DNA of 64,000 bases from Kluyvera genomosp. 1 (lineage in GTDB: Bacteria > Pseudomonadota > Gammaproteobacteria > Enterobacterales > Enterobacteriaceae): positions 1-64,000 of the forward strand of contig NZ_LGHZ01000021.1 of assembly GCF_001266615.1 (NCBI RefSeq). Direction: 5' to 3'. Made by a program: the position numbers and the translations under genes. Shown piece after piece: positions 19,971 to 28,911 of the stretch. Positions within the stretch are counted from its first letter, which is position 1, and every line of letters starts with the position of its first letter. Below the pieces are notes generated by a model. That model was not told where the DNA came from. It worked only from the letters and a program-made list of their open reading frames with translations, and searched no databases.

Positions 19971-20663
19971 ATGAAAGCGTTTGATCTTCAACGGATGGCG
20001 TTTGATAAATTCCCGCCTGAATTTTTAGGCGAAGTCGCGTTAAGAACCCTGTTTACCTTTTTATTAGTCTTTCTCTTTCTCAAAATTACCGGGCGTCGCG
20101 GCGTTCGGCAGATGTCGCTGTTTGAAGTTCTGATCATTCTGACGTTGGGTTCAGCGGCAGGGGACGTCGCTTTTTATGATGATGTGCCGTTGGTGCCGGT
20201 TTTTGTGGTGTTCGTCTCCCTTGCTTTACTTTACCGTTTGGTGATGTGGCTGATGTCGAAAAGCGAAAAGCTGGAGGATTTGCTGGAAGGCAAAGCTATT
20301 GTCATTGTGAAAGAGGGGCAACTCGCGTGGGAGAACGTTCGTAAAGCCAATATGACCGAGCTGGAGTTTCTGATGGAACTGCGGCTTAACAGCGTTGAAC
20401 AGCTGGGGCAAGTCAGGTTGGCGATTATGGAGACCAACGGCCAAATCAGTGTTTTCTATTATCCTGACGACGACGTCAAGCCGGGTTTGTGCATTTTGCC
20501 AGAAAGCTTCGCGCCGAGATTTAAGGTGATGCCAGCGTCGGGCGAGTACGCTTGTGCGCGATGTAGCTATGTCGTCAGCCTTGAGGTCGGTTGTCGTCAA
20601 TTATGTCCTCGCTGTACGAATCCAGTATGGACGAAGGTTAGCCGGGCGAAACGCGTCGCCTGA
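19971..20663 (+). CDS. ycaP: DUF421 membrane protein YcaP
   Basis: Inner-membrane protein of 230 residues, function unknown. Three hydrophobic segments lie in the first 95 residues, followed by a soluble DUF421 domain (GRRGVRQMSLFEVLIILTLG, LLEGKAIVIVKEGQL, MTELEFLMELR). The C-terminus carries two CxxC pairs (CARC and CPRC, 24 residues apart) that look like a small zinc ribbon. The ATG at 19971 (MKAFDLQRM) matches the E. coli start; a GTG at 19962 is an alternative that adds three residues. It is divergent from ycaO and 162 bp upstream of serC. Confidence 0.9.
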   Translation: MKAFDLQRMAFDKFPPEFLGEVALRTLFTFLLVFLFLKITGRRGVRQMSLFEVLIILTLGSAAGDVAFYDDVPLVPVFVVFVSLALLYRLVMWLMSKSEKLEDLLEGKAIVIVKEGQLAWENVRKANMTELEFLMELRLNSVEQLGQVRLAIMETNGQISVFYYPDDDVKPGLCILPESFAPRFKVMPASGEYACARCSYVVSLEVGCRQLCPRCTNPVWTKVSRAKRVA

Positions 20664-20825
20664 CAGCTATTTTGTCGGTTTTGACGTACTCGAGCGGAAG
20701 AATGTTTTGTGTGACGATCAACGCAATTCGCGGGCGAAAAGTTTTAGACATTGCGGCGCGTGTCACTGAATGATAAAACCGATATCCACAGTTATTACTT
20801 ATGGCTTTTAGCGTGGTGAGGGAAA

Positions 20826-21914
20826 ATGGCTCAGGTTTTTAATTTCAGTTCAGGTCCGGCAATGTTACCGGCAGATGTTCTTAAATTGGCGCAGCAAGAA
20901 CTTTGCGACTGGAACGGGTTAGGTACGTCGGTAATGGAAGTCAGCCACCGTGGTAAAGAATTTATCCAGGTGGCCGAGGAAGCAGAAAAAGATTTCCGCG
21001 ACCTGCTCAATATCCCTTCCAACTACAAAGTTCTGTTTTGCCATGGCGGCGGTCGCGGTCAGTTTGCCGGCGTTCCGCTGAATATCCTGGGCGATAAAAC
21101 CACCGCCGACTACGTTGACGCTGGCTACTGGGCTGCCAGTGCGGTTAAAGAAGCAAAAAAATACTGCACACCGAACGTGATTGACGCCAAGGTTACCGTT
21201 GATGGTAAACGCGCAGTGAAACCGATGCGTGAATGGCAGCTTTCCGATAATGCGGCCTATCTGCATTTCTGCCCGAATGAAACCATTGACGGTATTGCGA
21301 TTGAAGAAACGCCGGACTTTGGGAAAGACGTTGTCGTTGCTGCTGATTTTTCCTCCACCATTCTGTCGCGTCAAATTGACGTGAGCCGCTACGGTGTTAT
21401 TTATGCGGGCGCGCAGAAAAACATCGGTCCTGCTGGCTTAACGTTGGTGATCGTGCGCGAAGATCTTCTGGGTAAAGCGCATGTAGCCTGTCCGTCAATC
21501 CTCGACTACACCGTGCTGAACGACAATGATTCTATGTTTAACACGCCACCGACTTTTGCCTGGTATCTTTCTGGCCTGGTGTTTAAATGGCTGAAAGAGC
21601 AGGGTGGCGTAGAAGCCATGGATCGCATCAATCAGCAAAAAGCCGATCTGCTGTATAGCACTATTGATGGCAGTGATTTCTACCGCAATGATGTCGCGAG
21701 CGCCAACCGCTCCCGCATGAACGTTCCATTCCAGCTGGCTGATAGCGCGCTGGATAAAGTGTTCCTCGAAGAGTCGTTTGCGGCCGGTCTGCATTCACTG
21801 AAAGGCCACCGTGTGGTTGGCGGGATGCGCGCTTCTATCTATAACGCAATGCCGCTGGCTGGCGTACAGGCGCTGACGAACTTCATGCAAGACTTCGAAC
21901 GCCGTCACGGTTAA
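20826..21914 (+). CDS. serC: phosphoserine/phosphohydroxythreonine aminotransferase
   Basis: PLP enzyme of class V that makes 3-phosphoserine for serine synthesis and 4-phosphohydroxythreonine for pyridoxal phosphate synthesis, in the cytoplasm. The 362 residues include the N-terminal [10 protein letters not shown], the phosphate-binding HGGGRGQF and the PLP-lysine motif [10 protein letters not shown]. The C-terminal [17 protein letters not shown] is typical. Start ATG is preceded by GAGGG. It heads the serC-aroA operon, with an intergenic terminator hairpin that reduces transcription into aroA. Confidence 0.98.
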   Translation: MAQVFNFSSGPAMLPADVLKLAQQELCDWNGLGTSVMEVSHRGKEFIQVAEEAEKDFRDLLNIPSNYKVLFCHGGGRGQFAGVPLNILGDKTTADYVDAGYWAASAVKEAKKYCTPNVIDAKVTVDGKRAVKPMREWQLSDNAAYLHFCPNETIDGIAIEETPDFGKDVVVAADFSSTILSRQIDVSRYGVIYAGAQKNIGPAGLTLVIVREDLLGKAHVACPSILDYTVLNDNDSMFNTPPTFAWYLSGLVFKWLKEQGGVEAMDRINQQKADLLYSTIDGSDFYRNDVASANRSRMNVPFQLADSALDKVFLEESFAAGLHSLKGHRVVGGMRASIYNAMPLAGVQALTNFMQDFERRHG

Positions 21915-21933
21915 TCTGGCTGTATCTATTCAT

Positions 21934-21959
21934 CCCCACGGTTACGCCGTGGGGTTTTT
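21934..21959 (+). terminator. terminator/attenuator between serC and aroA
   Basis: CCCCACGG, loop TTACG and CCGTGGGG followed by TTTTT, 20 bases after the serC stop. It ends 26 bases before aroA starts, so it likely terminates partly and lowers aroA expression relative to serC. Confidence 0.9.
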
Positions 21960-21985
21960 ACTTCTGTTTTAGAGAGTTGAGTTTC

Positions 21986-23269
21986 ATGGAATCCCTGACG
22001 TTACAACCTATCGCGCGTGTCGACGGCACCATTAATCTGCCCGGTTCAAAAAGCGTGTCGAACCGCGCACTGCTGCTGGCGGCATTGGCTCGTGGCACCA
22101 CCGTCCTGACCAATCTGCTGGACAGTGATGATGTTCGCCACATGCTGAACGCGCTGAAGGCTCTGGGAATTCACTATACCCTGTCCGCCGATCGTACCCG
22201 TTGTGAAGTCACCGGTAATGCGGGCATGTTGCAGTCATCTGACGAGCTGGAATTGTTCCTCGGCAACGCTGGCACGGCGATGCGCCCATTGGCAGCCGCT
22301 TTATGCTTGGGGACCAATAATATTGTGCTGACCGGCGAGCCGCGTATGAAAGAGCGCCCAATTGGTCATCTGGTCGATGCTTTGCGCCAGGGCGGTGCCC
22401 AGATTGATTATCTGGAACAGGAAAACTATCCGCCTTTGCGCCTGAAGGGTGGATTTACCGGTGGTAACGTCGAAGTGGATGGCAGCGTATCCAGTCAGTT
22501 CCTCACCGCGCTGCTGATGACTGCACCGCTGGCACCTCAGGACACGACAATCGCCATTAAAGGCGACCTGGTGTCTAAACCGTATATCGATATCACTCTG
22601 CACCTGATGAAAACTTTCGGCGTGGAAGTGGAAAACCAGAACTACCAGCGCTTTGTGGTGCGTGGTCGTCAGCAGTACGTTTCCCCTGGCCAATATCTGG
22701 TGGAAGGGGACGCGTCTTCGGCTTCATATTTCCTTGCTGCGGGCGCTATTAAAGGCGGCACAGTGAAGGTCACTGGCATCGGTCGTCACAGCGTTCAGGG
22801 CGATATCCGTTTTGCGGATGTGCTGGAAAAAATGGGCGCTACCGTGACCTGGGGCGATGATTTTATTGCTTGCACGCGCGGTGAACTTAACGCTATCGAC
22901 ATGGACATGAACCACATCCCTGATGCCGCCATGACCATCGCTACCGCTGCGCTGTTTGCCAAAGGGACGACCACGCTGCGTAACATCTACAACTGGCGAG
23001 TGAAAGAGACCGATCGCCTGTTCGCGATGGCGACTGAACTGCGCAAAGTGGGTGCAGAAGTGGAAGAGGGCGAAGACTACATTCGCGTTACGCCGCCTGC
23101 GACGCTTAATTTTGCGGAAATTGGTACTTATAACGATCACCGTATGGCGATGTGTTTCTCGCTGGTGGCGCTGTCCGATACGCCTGTGACCATTCTCGAC
23201 CCGAAATGTACGGCGAAAACGTTCCCGGATTATTTCGAACAGTTGGCGCGTATCAGCACTCTGGCTTAA
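21986..23269 (+). CDS. aroA: 3-phosphoshikimate 1-carboxyvinyltransferase (EPSP synthase)
   Basis: Sixth shikimate-pathway step, joining PEP to shikimate-3-phosphate. The 427-residue cytoplasmic enzyme shows [18 protein letters not shown] near the N-terminus, [13 protein letters not shown] around residue 95, the GEPRMKERP segment and RVKETDRL in the C-terminal half. [13 protein letters not shown] is the usual glyphosate-sensitive class I sequence. I chose the ATG at 21986 (MESLTLQPI), which gives the E. coli length; a TTG at 21977 would add three residues. Second gene of serC-aroA. Confidence 0.98.
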   Translation: MESLTLQPIARVDGTINLPGSKSVSNRALLLAALARGTTVLTNLLDSDDVRHMLNALKALGIHYTLSADRTRCEVTGNAGMLQSSDELELFLGNAGTAMRPLAAALCLGTNNIVLTGEPRMKERPIGHLVDALRQGGAQIDYLEQENYPPLRLKGGFTGGNVEVDGSVSSQFLTALLMTAPLAPQDTTIAIKGDLVSKPYIDITLHLMKTFGVEVENQNYQRFVVRGRQQYVSPGQYLVEGDASSASYFLAAGAIKGGTVKVTGIGRHSVQGDIRFADVLEKMGATVTWGDDFIACTRGELNAIDMDMNHIPDAAMTIATAALFAKGTTTLRNIYNWRVKETDRLFAMATELRKVGAEVEEGEDYIRVTPPATLNFAEIGTYNDHRMAMCFSLVALSDTPVTILDPKCTAKTFPDYFEQLARISTLA

Positions 23270-23299
23270 CGCTGATCTTAGCATAAAAAATACACTTTC

Positions 23300-23322
23300 T
23301 GGGCTGGCATCTTGCCAGCCCA
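23300..23322 (+). terminator. hairpin after aroA
   Basis: TGGGCTGGCA and TGCCAGCCCA form a perfect stem with a TCT loop, 30 bases after the aroA stop, followed by CTATACTTA rather than a T-run. Probable weak terminator of serC-aroA. Confidence 0.55.
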
Positions 23323-23404
23323 CTATACTTATCTATTCTCCTGCACTTCTTAGGCCTAATTCTGGAATTCGCAGACAAAAGTAACCGTCGGGCGCAGAGA
23401 TGCG

Positions 23405-23410
23405 TATAAT
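23405..23410 (+). promoter_or_regulatory. candidate -10 box of the cmk promoter
   Basis: A perfect TATAAT (within GCGTATAATGCGC), 44 bases before the cmk ATG. The -35 region 17 bases upstream (TAACCG) is poor, so an activator or a stringent-type GC discriminator may matter. Confidence 0.5.
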
Positions 23411-23454
23411 GCGCGGCGTTTACGTTGATTACGCCTTTTATTAAGGAGATAGAG

Positions 23455-24138
23455 ATGACGGCAATTGCCCCGGTAATTACCATTGATGGCCCAAGTGGCG
23501 CGGGTAAAGGCACACTGTGCAAAGCCATGGCAGAAGCATTGCAATGGCATTTACTGGATTCGGGCGCGATTTATCGCGTACTGGCTTTGGCTGCGTTGCA
23601 TCATCATGTTGACGTGACCTCGGAAGATGCGCTCGTTCCCCTGGCGGTTCACCTGGACGTTCGCTTTGTTTCGACTGACGGTACGCTGGAAGTCATTCTT
23701 GAAGGTGAAGACGTGAGCGGTGAAATCCGCACCCAGGACGTTGCTAATGCGGCTTCCCAGGTTGCCGCATTCCCACGCGTTCGTGAAGCGCTGCTGCGTC
23801 GTCAGCGCGGTTTCCGTGAAGCACCAGGCCTGATTGCCGATGGCCGTGATATGGGGACAGTCGTCTTCCCGGATGCGCCGGTAAAAATCTTCCTTGATGC
23901 GTCATCGGAAGAACGTGCCAACCGCCGCATGCTACAGTTGCAGGAAAAGGGCTTTAGTGTTAACTTTGAGCGCCTTTTGGCAGAGATAAAGGAACGTGAC
24001 GACCGCGATCGTAATCGTGCCGTTGCGCCACTGGTTCCTGCCGCTGATGCTTTAGTGTTGGATTCCACCACCTTAAGCATTGAGCAAGTAATTGAAAAAG
24101 CGTTAGACTATGCGCGCCAGAAATTGGCACTCGCGTAA
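23455..24138 (+). CDS. cmk: cytidylate kinase
   Basis: Phosphorylates CMP and dCMP to the diphosphates using ATP, recycling nucleotides from RNA turnover and supplying dCTP. The 227 residues carry the P-loop [20 protein letters not shown], the CMP-binding [13 protein letters not shown] and the lid region ERDDRDRNR. The ATG at 23455 with AAGGAGAT about 7 bases upstream matches the E. coli start; the frame is open 10 codons further back. rpsA follows after 114 bp. In E. coli ycaL sits between aroA and cmk; here there is no such gene. Confidence 0.97.
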   Translation: MTAIAPVITIDGPSGAGKGTLCKAMAEALQWHLLDSGAIYRVLALAALHHHVDVTSEDALVPLAVHLDVRFVSTDGTLEVILEGEDVSGEIRTQDVANAASQVAAFPRVREALLRRQRGFREAPGLIADGRDMGTVVFPDAPVKIFLDASSEERANRRMLQLQEKGFSVNFERLLAEIKERDDRDRNRAVAPLVPAADALVLDSTTLSIEQVIEKALDYARQKLALA

Positions 24139-24252
24139 AACGCGACAGAATTTTGTAGTACCCCCGTTGCAATGGATTGACAGCGGGTATGTGAAACAAC
24201 CCCATCCGACAAGGTGTCAGGTGGACGTTAAATCTAACTTCGAAGATTAAAC

Positions 24253-25926
24253 ATGACTGAATCTTTTGCTCAACTATTTGAAGAATCTTTAAAAACAATC
24301 GAAACCCGTCCGGGTTCCATCGTTCGTGGCGTTGTTGTTGCTATCGACAAAGACGTCGTCCTGGTTGATGCGGGCCTGAAATCTGAATCTGCAATCCCTG
24401 CAGAGCAGTTCAAAAACGCAGCCGGCGAGCTGGAAATCCAGGTCGGTGACGAAGTTGACGTTGCGCTGGACGCAGTAGAAGACGGCTTCGGCGAAACCCT
24501 GCTGTCCCGTGAGAAAGCTAAGCGTCACGAAGCTTGGATCACGCTGGAAAAAGCATACGAAGACGCTGAAACTGTTGTTGGTGTTATCAACGGCAAAGTT
24601 AAAGGTGGCTTCACTGTTGAGCTGAACGGTATTCGTGCGTTCCTGCCAGGTTCCCTGGTAGACGTTCGTCCAGTGCGCGATACGCTGCACCTGGAAGGCA
24701 AAGAGCTTGAGTTCAAAGTAATCAAGCTGGACCAGAAGCGTAACAACGTTGTTGTTTCTCGTCGTGCCGTTATCGAATCCGAAAACAGCGCAGAGCGCGA
24801 TCAGCTGCTGGAAAACCTGCAGGAAGGCATGGAAGTTAAAGGTATCGTTAAGAACCTCACTGACTACGGTGCATTCGTTGATCTGGGCGGCGTTGATGGC
24901 CTGCTGCACATCACTGATATGGCATGGAAACGCGTTAAGCATCCAAGCGAAATCGTAAACGTTGGCGACGAAATCACTGTTAAAGTGCTGAAATTCGACC
25001 GCGAACGTACTCGTGTATCTCTGGGCCTGAAACAGCTGGGCGAAGATCCATGGGTAGCTATCGCTAAGCGTTATCCAGAAGGTACCAAACTGACTGGCCG
25101 CGTGACCAACCTGACCGACTACGGCTGCTTCGTTGAAATCGAAGAAGGCGTTGAAGGCCTGGTACACGTATCCGAAATGGATTGGACCAACAAAAACATC
25201 CACCCATCCAAAGTTGTTAACGTTGGTGACGTAGTGGAAGTTATGGTTCTGGATATCGACGAAGAACGTCGTCGTATCTCCCTGGGTCTGAAGCAGTGCA
25301 AAAACAACCCATGGCAGCAGTTCGCTGAAACCCACAACAAGGGCGACCGCGTTGAAGGTAAAATCAAGTCTATCACTGACTTCGGTATCTTCATCGGCCT
25401 GGACGGCGGCATCGACGGCTTGGTTCACCTGTCTGACATCTCCTGGAACGCTACAGGCGAAGAAGCAGTTCGTGAATACAAAAAAGGCGACGAAATCGCA
25501 GCTGTGGTTCTGCAGGTTGACGCAGAACGTGAACGTATCTCCCTGGGCGTTAAACAGCTCGCAGAAGATCCGTTCAACAACTGGGTTGCTCTGAACAAGA
25601 AAGGCGCTATCGTTAACGGTAAAGTGACTGCAGTTGACGCTAAAGGCGCAACCGTAGAACTGGCTGACGGCGTTGAAGGTTACCTGCGTGCTTCTGAAGC
25701 ATCCCGTGACCGCGTTGAAGATGCAACTCTGGTTCTGAGCGTTGGCGATGACGTTGAAGCTAAGTTCACCGGCGTTGATCGTAAAAACCGCGCAATTAGC
25801 CTGTCTGTTCGTGCTAAAGACGAAGCTGACGAGAAAGATGCAATCGCTACTGTTAACAACAAACAGGAAGACGGCAACTTCTCCAACGCTATGGCTGAAG
25901 CATTCAAAGCAGCTAAAGGCGAGTAA
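24253..25926 (+). CDS. rpsA: 30S ribosomal protein S1
   Basis: RNA-binding ribosomal protein that unfolds mRNA leaders and docks them on the 30S subunit. The 557 residues consist of six S1 (OB-fold) repeats of about 85 residues. Repeats 3 to 6 are easily seen from the recurring patterns [71 protein letters not shown] and [15 protein letters not shown]. The start ATG lacks a good Shine-Dalgarno (TTCGAAGATTAAAC precedes it), as known for the autoregulated E. coli rpsA leader. Strong codon bias indicates very high expression. Full length. Confidence 0.99.
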   Translation: MTESFAQLFEESLKTIETRPGSIVRGVVVAIDKDVVLVDAGLKSESAIPAEQFKNAAGELEIQVGDEVDVALDAVEDGFGETLLSREKAKRHEAWITLEKAYEDAETVVGVINGKVKGGFTVELNGIRAFLPGSLVDVRPVRDTLHLEGKELEFKVIKLDQKRNNVVVSRRAVIESENSAERDQLLENLQEGMEVKGIVKNLTDYGAFVDLGGVDGLLHITDMAWKRVKHPSEIVNVGDEITVKVLKFDRERTRVSLGLKQLGEDPWVAIAKRYPEGTKLTGRVTNLTDYGCFVEIEEGVEGLVHVSEMDWTNKNIHPSKVVNVGDVVEVMVLDIDEERRRISLGLKQCKNNPWQQFAETHNKGDRVEGKIKSITDFGIFIGLDGGIDGLVHLSDISWNATGEEAVREYKKGDEIAAVVLQVDAERERISLGVKQLAEDPFNNWVALNKKGAIVNGKVTAVDAKGATVELADGVEGYLRASEASRDRVEDATLVLSVGDDVEAKFTGVDRKNRAISLSVRAKDEADEKDAIATVNNKQEDGNFSNAMAEAFKAAKGE

Positions 25927-25970
25927 TCTTGCCGATTTGGGTTTAACAACCTGAATTGTGATGAGTTTAC

Positions 25971-25999
25971 TTGACAGATTGCAGGTTTCGGCCTGTAAT
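25971..25999 (+). promoter_or_regulatory. ihfB promoter
   Basis: TTGACA (25971-25976), a 17-base spacer and TGTAAT (25994-25999) form a near-consensus sigma-70 promoter. Its start would fall at about 26006, immediately before the rpsA terminator stem. Confidence 0.75.
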
Positions 26000-26007
26000 C
26001 TAGCACA

Positions 26008-26033
26008 AAGGGCGGCTACGGCCGCCCTTGTTT
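26008..26033 (+). terminator. terminator of rpsA at the 5' end of the ihfB transcript
   Basis: AAGGGCGGC and GCCGCCCTT form a perfect 9-bp stem around TACG, followed by GTTTAATAA. The ihfB promoter lies directly upstream, so the same stem should be the first structure in the ihfB leader. Confidence 0.85.
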
Positions 26034-26078
26034 AATAAGCTGTTAGCTAATTTTCCTTAAAAGGAAACCGGAGGAATC

Positions 26079-26363
26079 ATGACCAAGTCAGAATTGATTG
26101 AAAGACTTGCCAGCCAGCAATCCCATATCCCTGCAAAAGCAGTGGAAGATGCGGTGAAAGAGATGCTGGAGCATATGGCCTCAACCCTTGCTGAGGGTGA
26201 GCGCATTGAAATCCGCGGTTTCGGCAGCTTCTCTCTGCACTACAGAGCACCACGTACCGGGCGTAACCCGAAAACTGGCGACAAAGTGGAACTGGAAGGC
26301 AAATATGTGCCGCACTTCAAGCCGGGTAAAGAACTGCGCGATCGCGCCAATATTTACGATTGA
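26079..26363 (+). CDS. ihfB: integration host factor subunit beta
   Basis: Small DNA-bending protein that pairs with IhfA to fold DNA sharply in recombination, replication and transcription complexes. The 94 residues match the family, with [15 protein letters not shown] and the DNA-intercalating arm [19 protein letters not shown] lies 7 bases before the ATG. Only the last residue (Asp) differs from the E. coli Gly. It has its own promoter at 25971-25999 and a strong terminator after it. Confidence 0.98.
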   Translation: MTKSELIERLASQQSHIPAKAVEDAVKEMLEHMASTLAEGERIEIRGFGSFSLHYRAPRTGRNPKTGDKVELEGKYVPHFKPGKELRDRANIYD

Positions 26364-26400
26364 GTTCGTCTCGCCAAGTGCGACAAACTTGATTGAGAGA

Positions 26401-26423
26401 AAAGCACCTACGGGTGCTTTTTT
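26401..26423 (+). terminator. Rho-independent terminator of ihfB
   Basis: AAAGCACC, loop TACG, GGTGCTTT followed by TTT, 37 bases after the ihfB stop. The remaining 190 bp to ycaI hold nothing I recognise. Confidence 0.9.
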
Positions 26424-26613
26424 CGTTTCTGAAATACCGATTCTACGATCACAATCCCCATTTCTTTGCGGTCTCTGCGGAATGCGTCTCGCAGTTTGGC
26501 TGCAACGTAGAGTTGCTTTAAACGCTGCTCTGGAATCTTCTCCGTAAACCCATTTTTAACCACGCGACACACGACTAAGCCAGCGCGACACTTCTGCTAT
26601 CAAGGAGGTGTAA

Positions 26614-28875
26614 ATGCGTCTACCACATTTGGCTTGTTGCGTGCTACTGGGCATTCTACCGCTTAGTGTATTGCCCGAGTTGCCGTCACCAGGCACCATC
26701 AAATTAGCCATTGTAGGGTGTGTAGCGCTGGTGTTTTTTGGGCGAATGGGACGCGTAGCCTGTCTTATTGGGCTTTTCTTTTGTTGGGGCGTTCTTGCTG
26801 CATGGCGGGTGTTGCTGCCAGCCGAAATCCTGCCGGGGAAAAATCGACATATTGAGATTGTACTCACGCAAACGGATGGGCAAACCACACACCGTGGCAT
26901 CATTACGCATCTGGAAGGGCAGCGTTATTTTGCGCGAACAGAGATTGCTTTATATGGGAGCTATCTGCCAAAGCCTCCCTGTGTTGGGCAACATTGGCGT
27001 ATAGCGGTAAGTGCGCGAGCCGTGCACGGACAGCTTAATGAAGGTGGCTTTGATGCACAGCGCTATGCACTCTCGCAGAACCGCCCGCTGACGGGGCGAA
27101 TTGTTGACGCGCAACCGCTGGATACCGATTGTAGTCTACGTGGGCAATTCTTGGCCTCGTTGCAAGCATTGCTTGCGGACTATGAATGGCGGGATGTGAT
27201 GTTGGCATTGGGGATGGGGGAGCGTCTTTCGGTCTCCCCGGAAATTAAAATGTTGATGCAGCAAACCGGGACTTCACACCTGATGGCGATTTCGGGGCTA
27301 CATATTGCACTTGGCGCATCGCTGGGGTGGCTGTTGATTCGTGGTATTCAATTCTTCCTGCCCAGCTGGCTTATCGGCTGGCGTTTTCCATCTCTGATTG
27401 GACTCATGGCGGGTATTGCATACGCCATGCTGACGGGAATGCAACCTCCTGCACTCCGAACGGTAGTGGCTGCTGCTATCTGGTATGCACTACGATTAAG
27501 TGGCAGGCAGTGGGCTGGCTGGGAGGTATGGCTTTGCTGTCTGGCCGCTATCGTATTCATCGATCCTCTGTCGGTACTCTCGGACAGCCTGTGGCTGTCG
27601 GCATTTGCTGTCGGTGTTCTGATTTTTTGGTACCAGTGGGTGCCGTTTCCAGTCGGGTATTTTTCGCGGCTGTTTACGCCATTCGCAAGGCTTATCCATT
27701 TGCAGTTTGGCTTATTGTTGCTACTCACTCCGCTGCAAATTGCGCTTTTTCACGGCATGAGCATGACGTCGTTATGGGCAAATATCGTAGCGGTGCCGGT
27801 GGTCACATTCATCGCTGTGCCGCTTATTTTGCTGGCTATGTTTTTACACCTTTGGGCACCAGCAGCGGCTGAAATGGCGGTATGGAACGGTGCGGATAGT
27901 GTTATAGCGCTGCTGTTTCGCTACTTACACTTGCTGCCGACGGGGTGGCTGAATATTAGTGGTGCCTGGCTCGGTGTGTCGCTTCTGCCCTGGCTGGCTG
28001 TAGTTGTCTGGCGTCTACATGGATGGTGGCGATTTCTGGCGCTATGGCTGTCGTTCGCTGTACTGCTTTCTTTTCCTTTGTGGCGTAAAACGCCTCAAGA
28101 TCAATGGAGCGTCACAATGCTGGATGTGGGGCAGGGGTTAGCTTTGGTGATTGCTAAAGGTGGCAATGCGCTTATCTATGATACAGGGCTAGCATGGCCC
28201 GGAGGGGATAGCGGTGAGCAATTGATCATCCCCTGGCTGCGCTGGCATGGACTAACGTTACAAGGGATCGTACTGAGCCACGATCATCTGGATCATCGTG
28301 GGGGGCTTCATTCTGTGCAACGCGTTTGGCCGCGGACGTGGGTTAGAAGCCCACTGGGCTGGGCGGGGCACCTGCCTTGCTCACGTGGTGAATCCTGGCA
28401 ATGGCAGGGGCTTACCTTCCGTGCACTCTGGCCATTAGCTGGCAACGTGCAGAAGGGTAACAATGGTTCATGCGTGGTGAAGGTTGATGATGGGAAAAAT
28501 AGCATTCTGCTTACGGGAGACATTGAATTTCCGGCTGAAATGGCCATGATTAGCCGTTTCTGGCAGCCATTTGCGTCTACAATTATTCAGGTTCCACATC
28601 ATGGCAGTTCGACATCGTCAGGTTTAGCGTTGATTCAACGGGTGGGCGGCTTTGCTGCACTGGCTTCCGCATCTCGCTATAACGCATGGCACCTGCCTTC
28701 CTCAAAGATAAAGGCTCGCTATCTTCAGCATCAGTACGCTTGGTTTGATACCCCCCATCAGGGGCAGATTACCGTCACTTTCGGTGCTAAAGGCTGGAAG
28801 ATTGAAGGCTTACGAGATCAACTTTTACCACGTTGGTATCATCAGTGGTTTGGCGAGACTCGCGATAACGGGTAG
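26614..28875 (+). CDS. ycaI: ComEC/Rec2-family protein YcaI
   Basis: Homologue of the competence DNA channel ComEC, 753 residues. The N-terminal ComEC region with several spans comes first (HGQLNEGGFDAQRYALSQ), then the Competence domain (AISGLHIALGASLGWLLI) with more spans up to about residue 490. The C-terminal metallo-beta-lactamase-like domain shows LDVGQGLALVI, SHDHLDHRGG (His 556 to His 561), LLTGDIE and VPHHGSSTSS. ComEC moves single-stranded DNA inward in competent bacteria; in E. coli the homologue supports uptake of DNA as nutrient. AAGGAGGTG precedes the ATG. It is more diverged from E. coli than its neighbours, and msbA follows 36 bp later. Confidence 0.93.
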   Translation: MRLPHLACCVLLGILPLSVLPELPSPGTIKLAIVGCVALVFFGRMGRVACLIGLFFCWGVLAAWRVLLPAEILPGKNRHIEIVLTQTDGQTTHRGIITHLEGQRYFARTEIALYGSYLPKPPCVGQHWRIAVSARAVHGQLNEGGFDAQRYALSQNRPLTGRIVDAQPLDTDCSLRGQFLASLQALLADYEWRDVMLALGMGERLSVSPEIKMLMQQTGTSHLMAISGLHIALGASLGWLLIRGIQFFLPSWLIGWRFPSLIGLMAGIAYAMLTGMQPPALRTVVAAAIWYALRLSGRQWAGWEVWLCCLAAIVFIDPLSVLSDSLWLSAFAVGVLIFWYQWVPFPVGYFSRLFTPFARLIHLQFGLLLLLTPLQIALFHGMSMTSLWANIVAVPVVTFIAVPLILLAMFLHLWAPAAAEMAVWNGADSVIALLFRYLHLLPTGWLNISGAWLGVSLLPWLAVVVWRLHGWWRFLALWLSFAVLLSFPLWRKTPQDQWSVTMLDVGQGLALVIAKGGNALIYDTGLAWPGGDSGEQLIIPWLRWHGLTLQGIVLSHDHLDHRGGLHSVQRVWPRTWVRSPLGWAGHLPCSRGESWQWQGLTFRALWPLAGNVQKGNNGSCVVKVDDGKNSILLTGDIEFPAEMAMISRFWQPFASTIIQVPHHGSSTSSGLALIQRVGGFAALASASRYNAWHLPSSKIKARYLQHQYAWFDTPHQGQITVTFGAKGWKIEGLRDQLLPRWYHQWFGETRDNG

Positions 28876-28911
28876 AATATGCGGCTATTTCAACATAAGC
28901 TGGTTTTTTGA

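Noticed and set aside
24289-25428. 379-codon minus-strand ORF opposite rpsA
   Set aside because: Antisense shadow of another highly expressed, codon-biased gene; no ribosome site or recognisable motif.
26424-26613. Possible small gene between ihfB and ycaI
   Set aside because: No start with a ribosome site and no conserved-looking frame; only a ribosome site for ycaI is evident.
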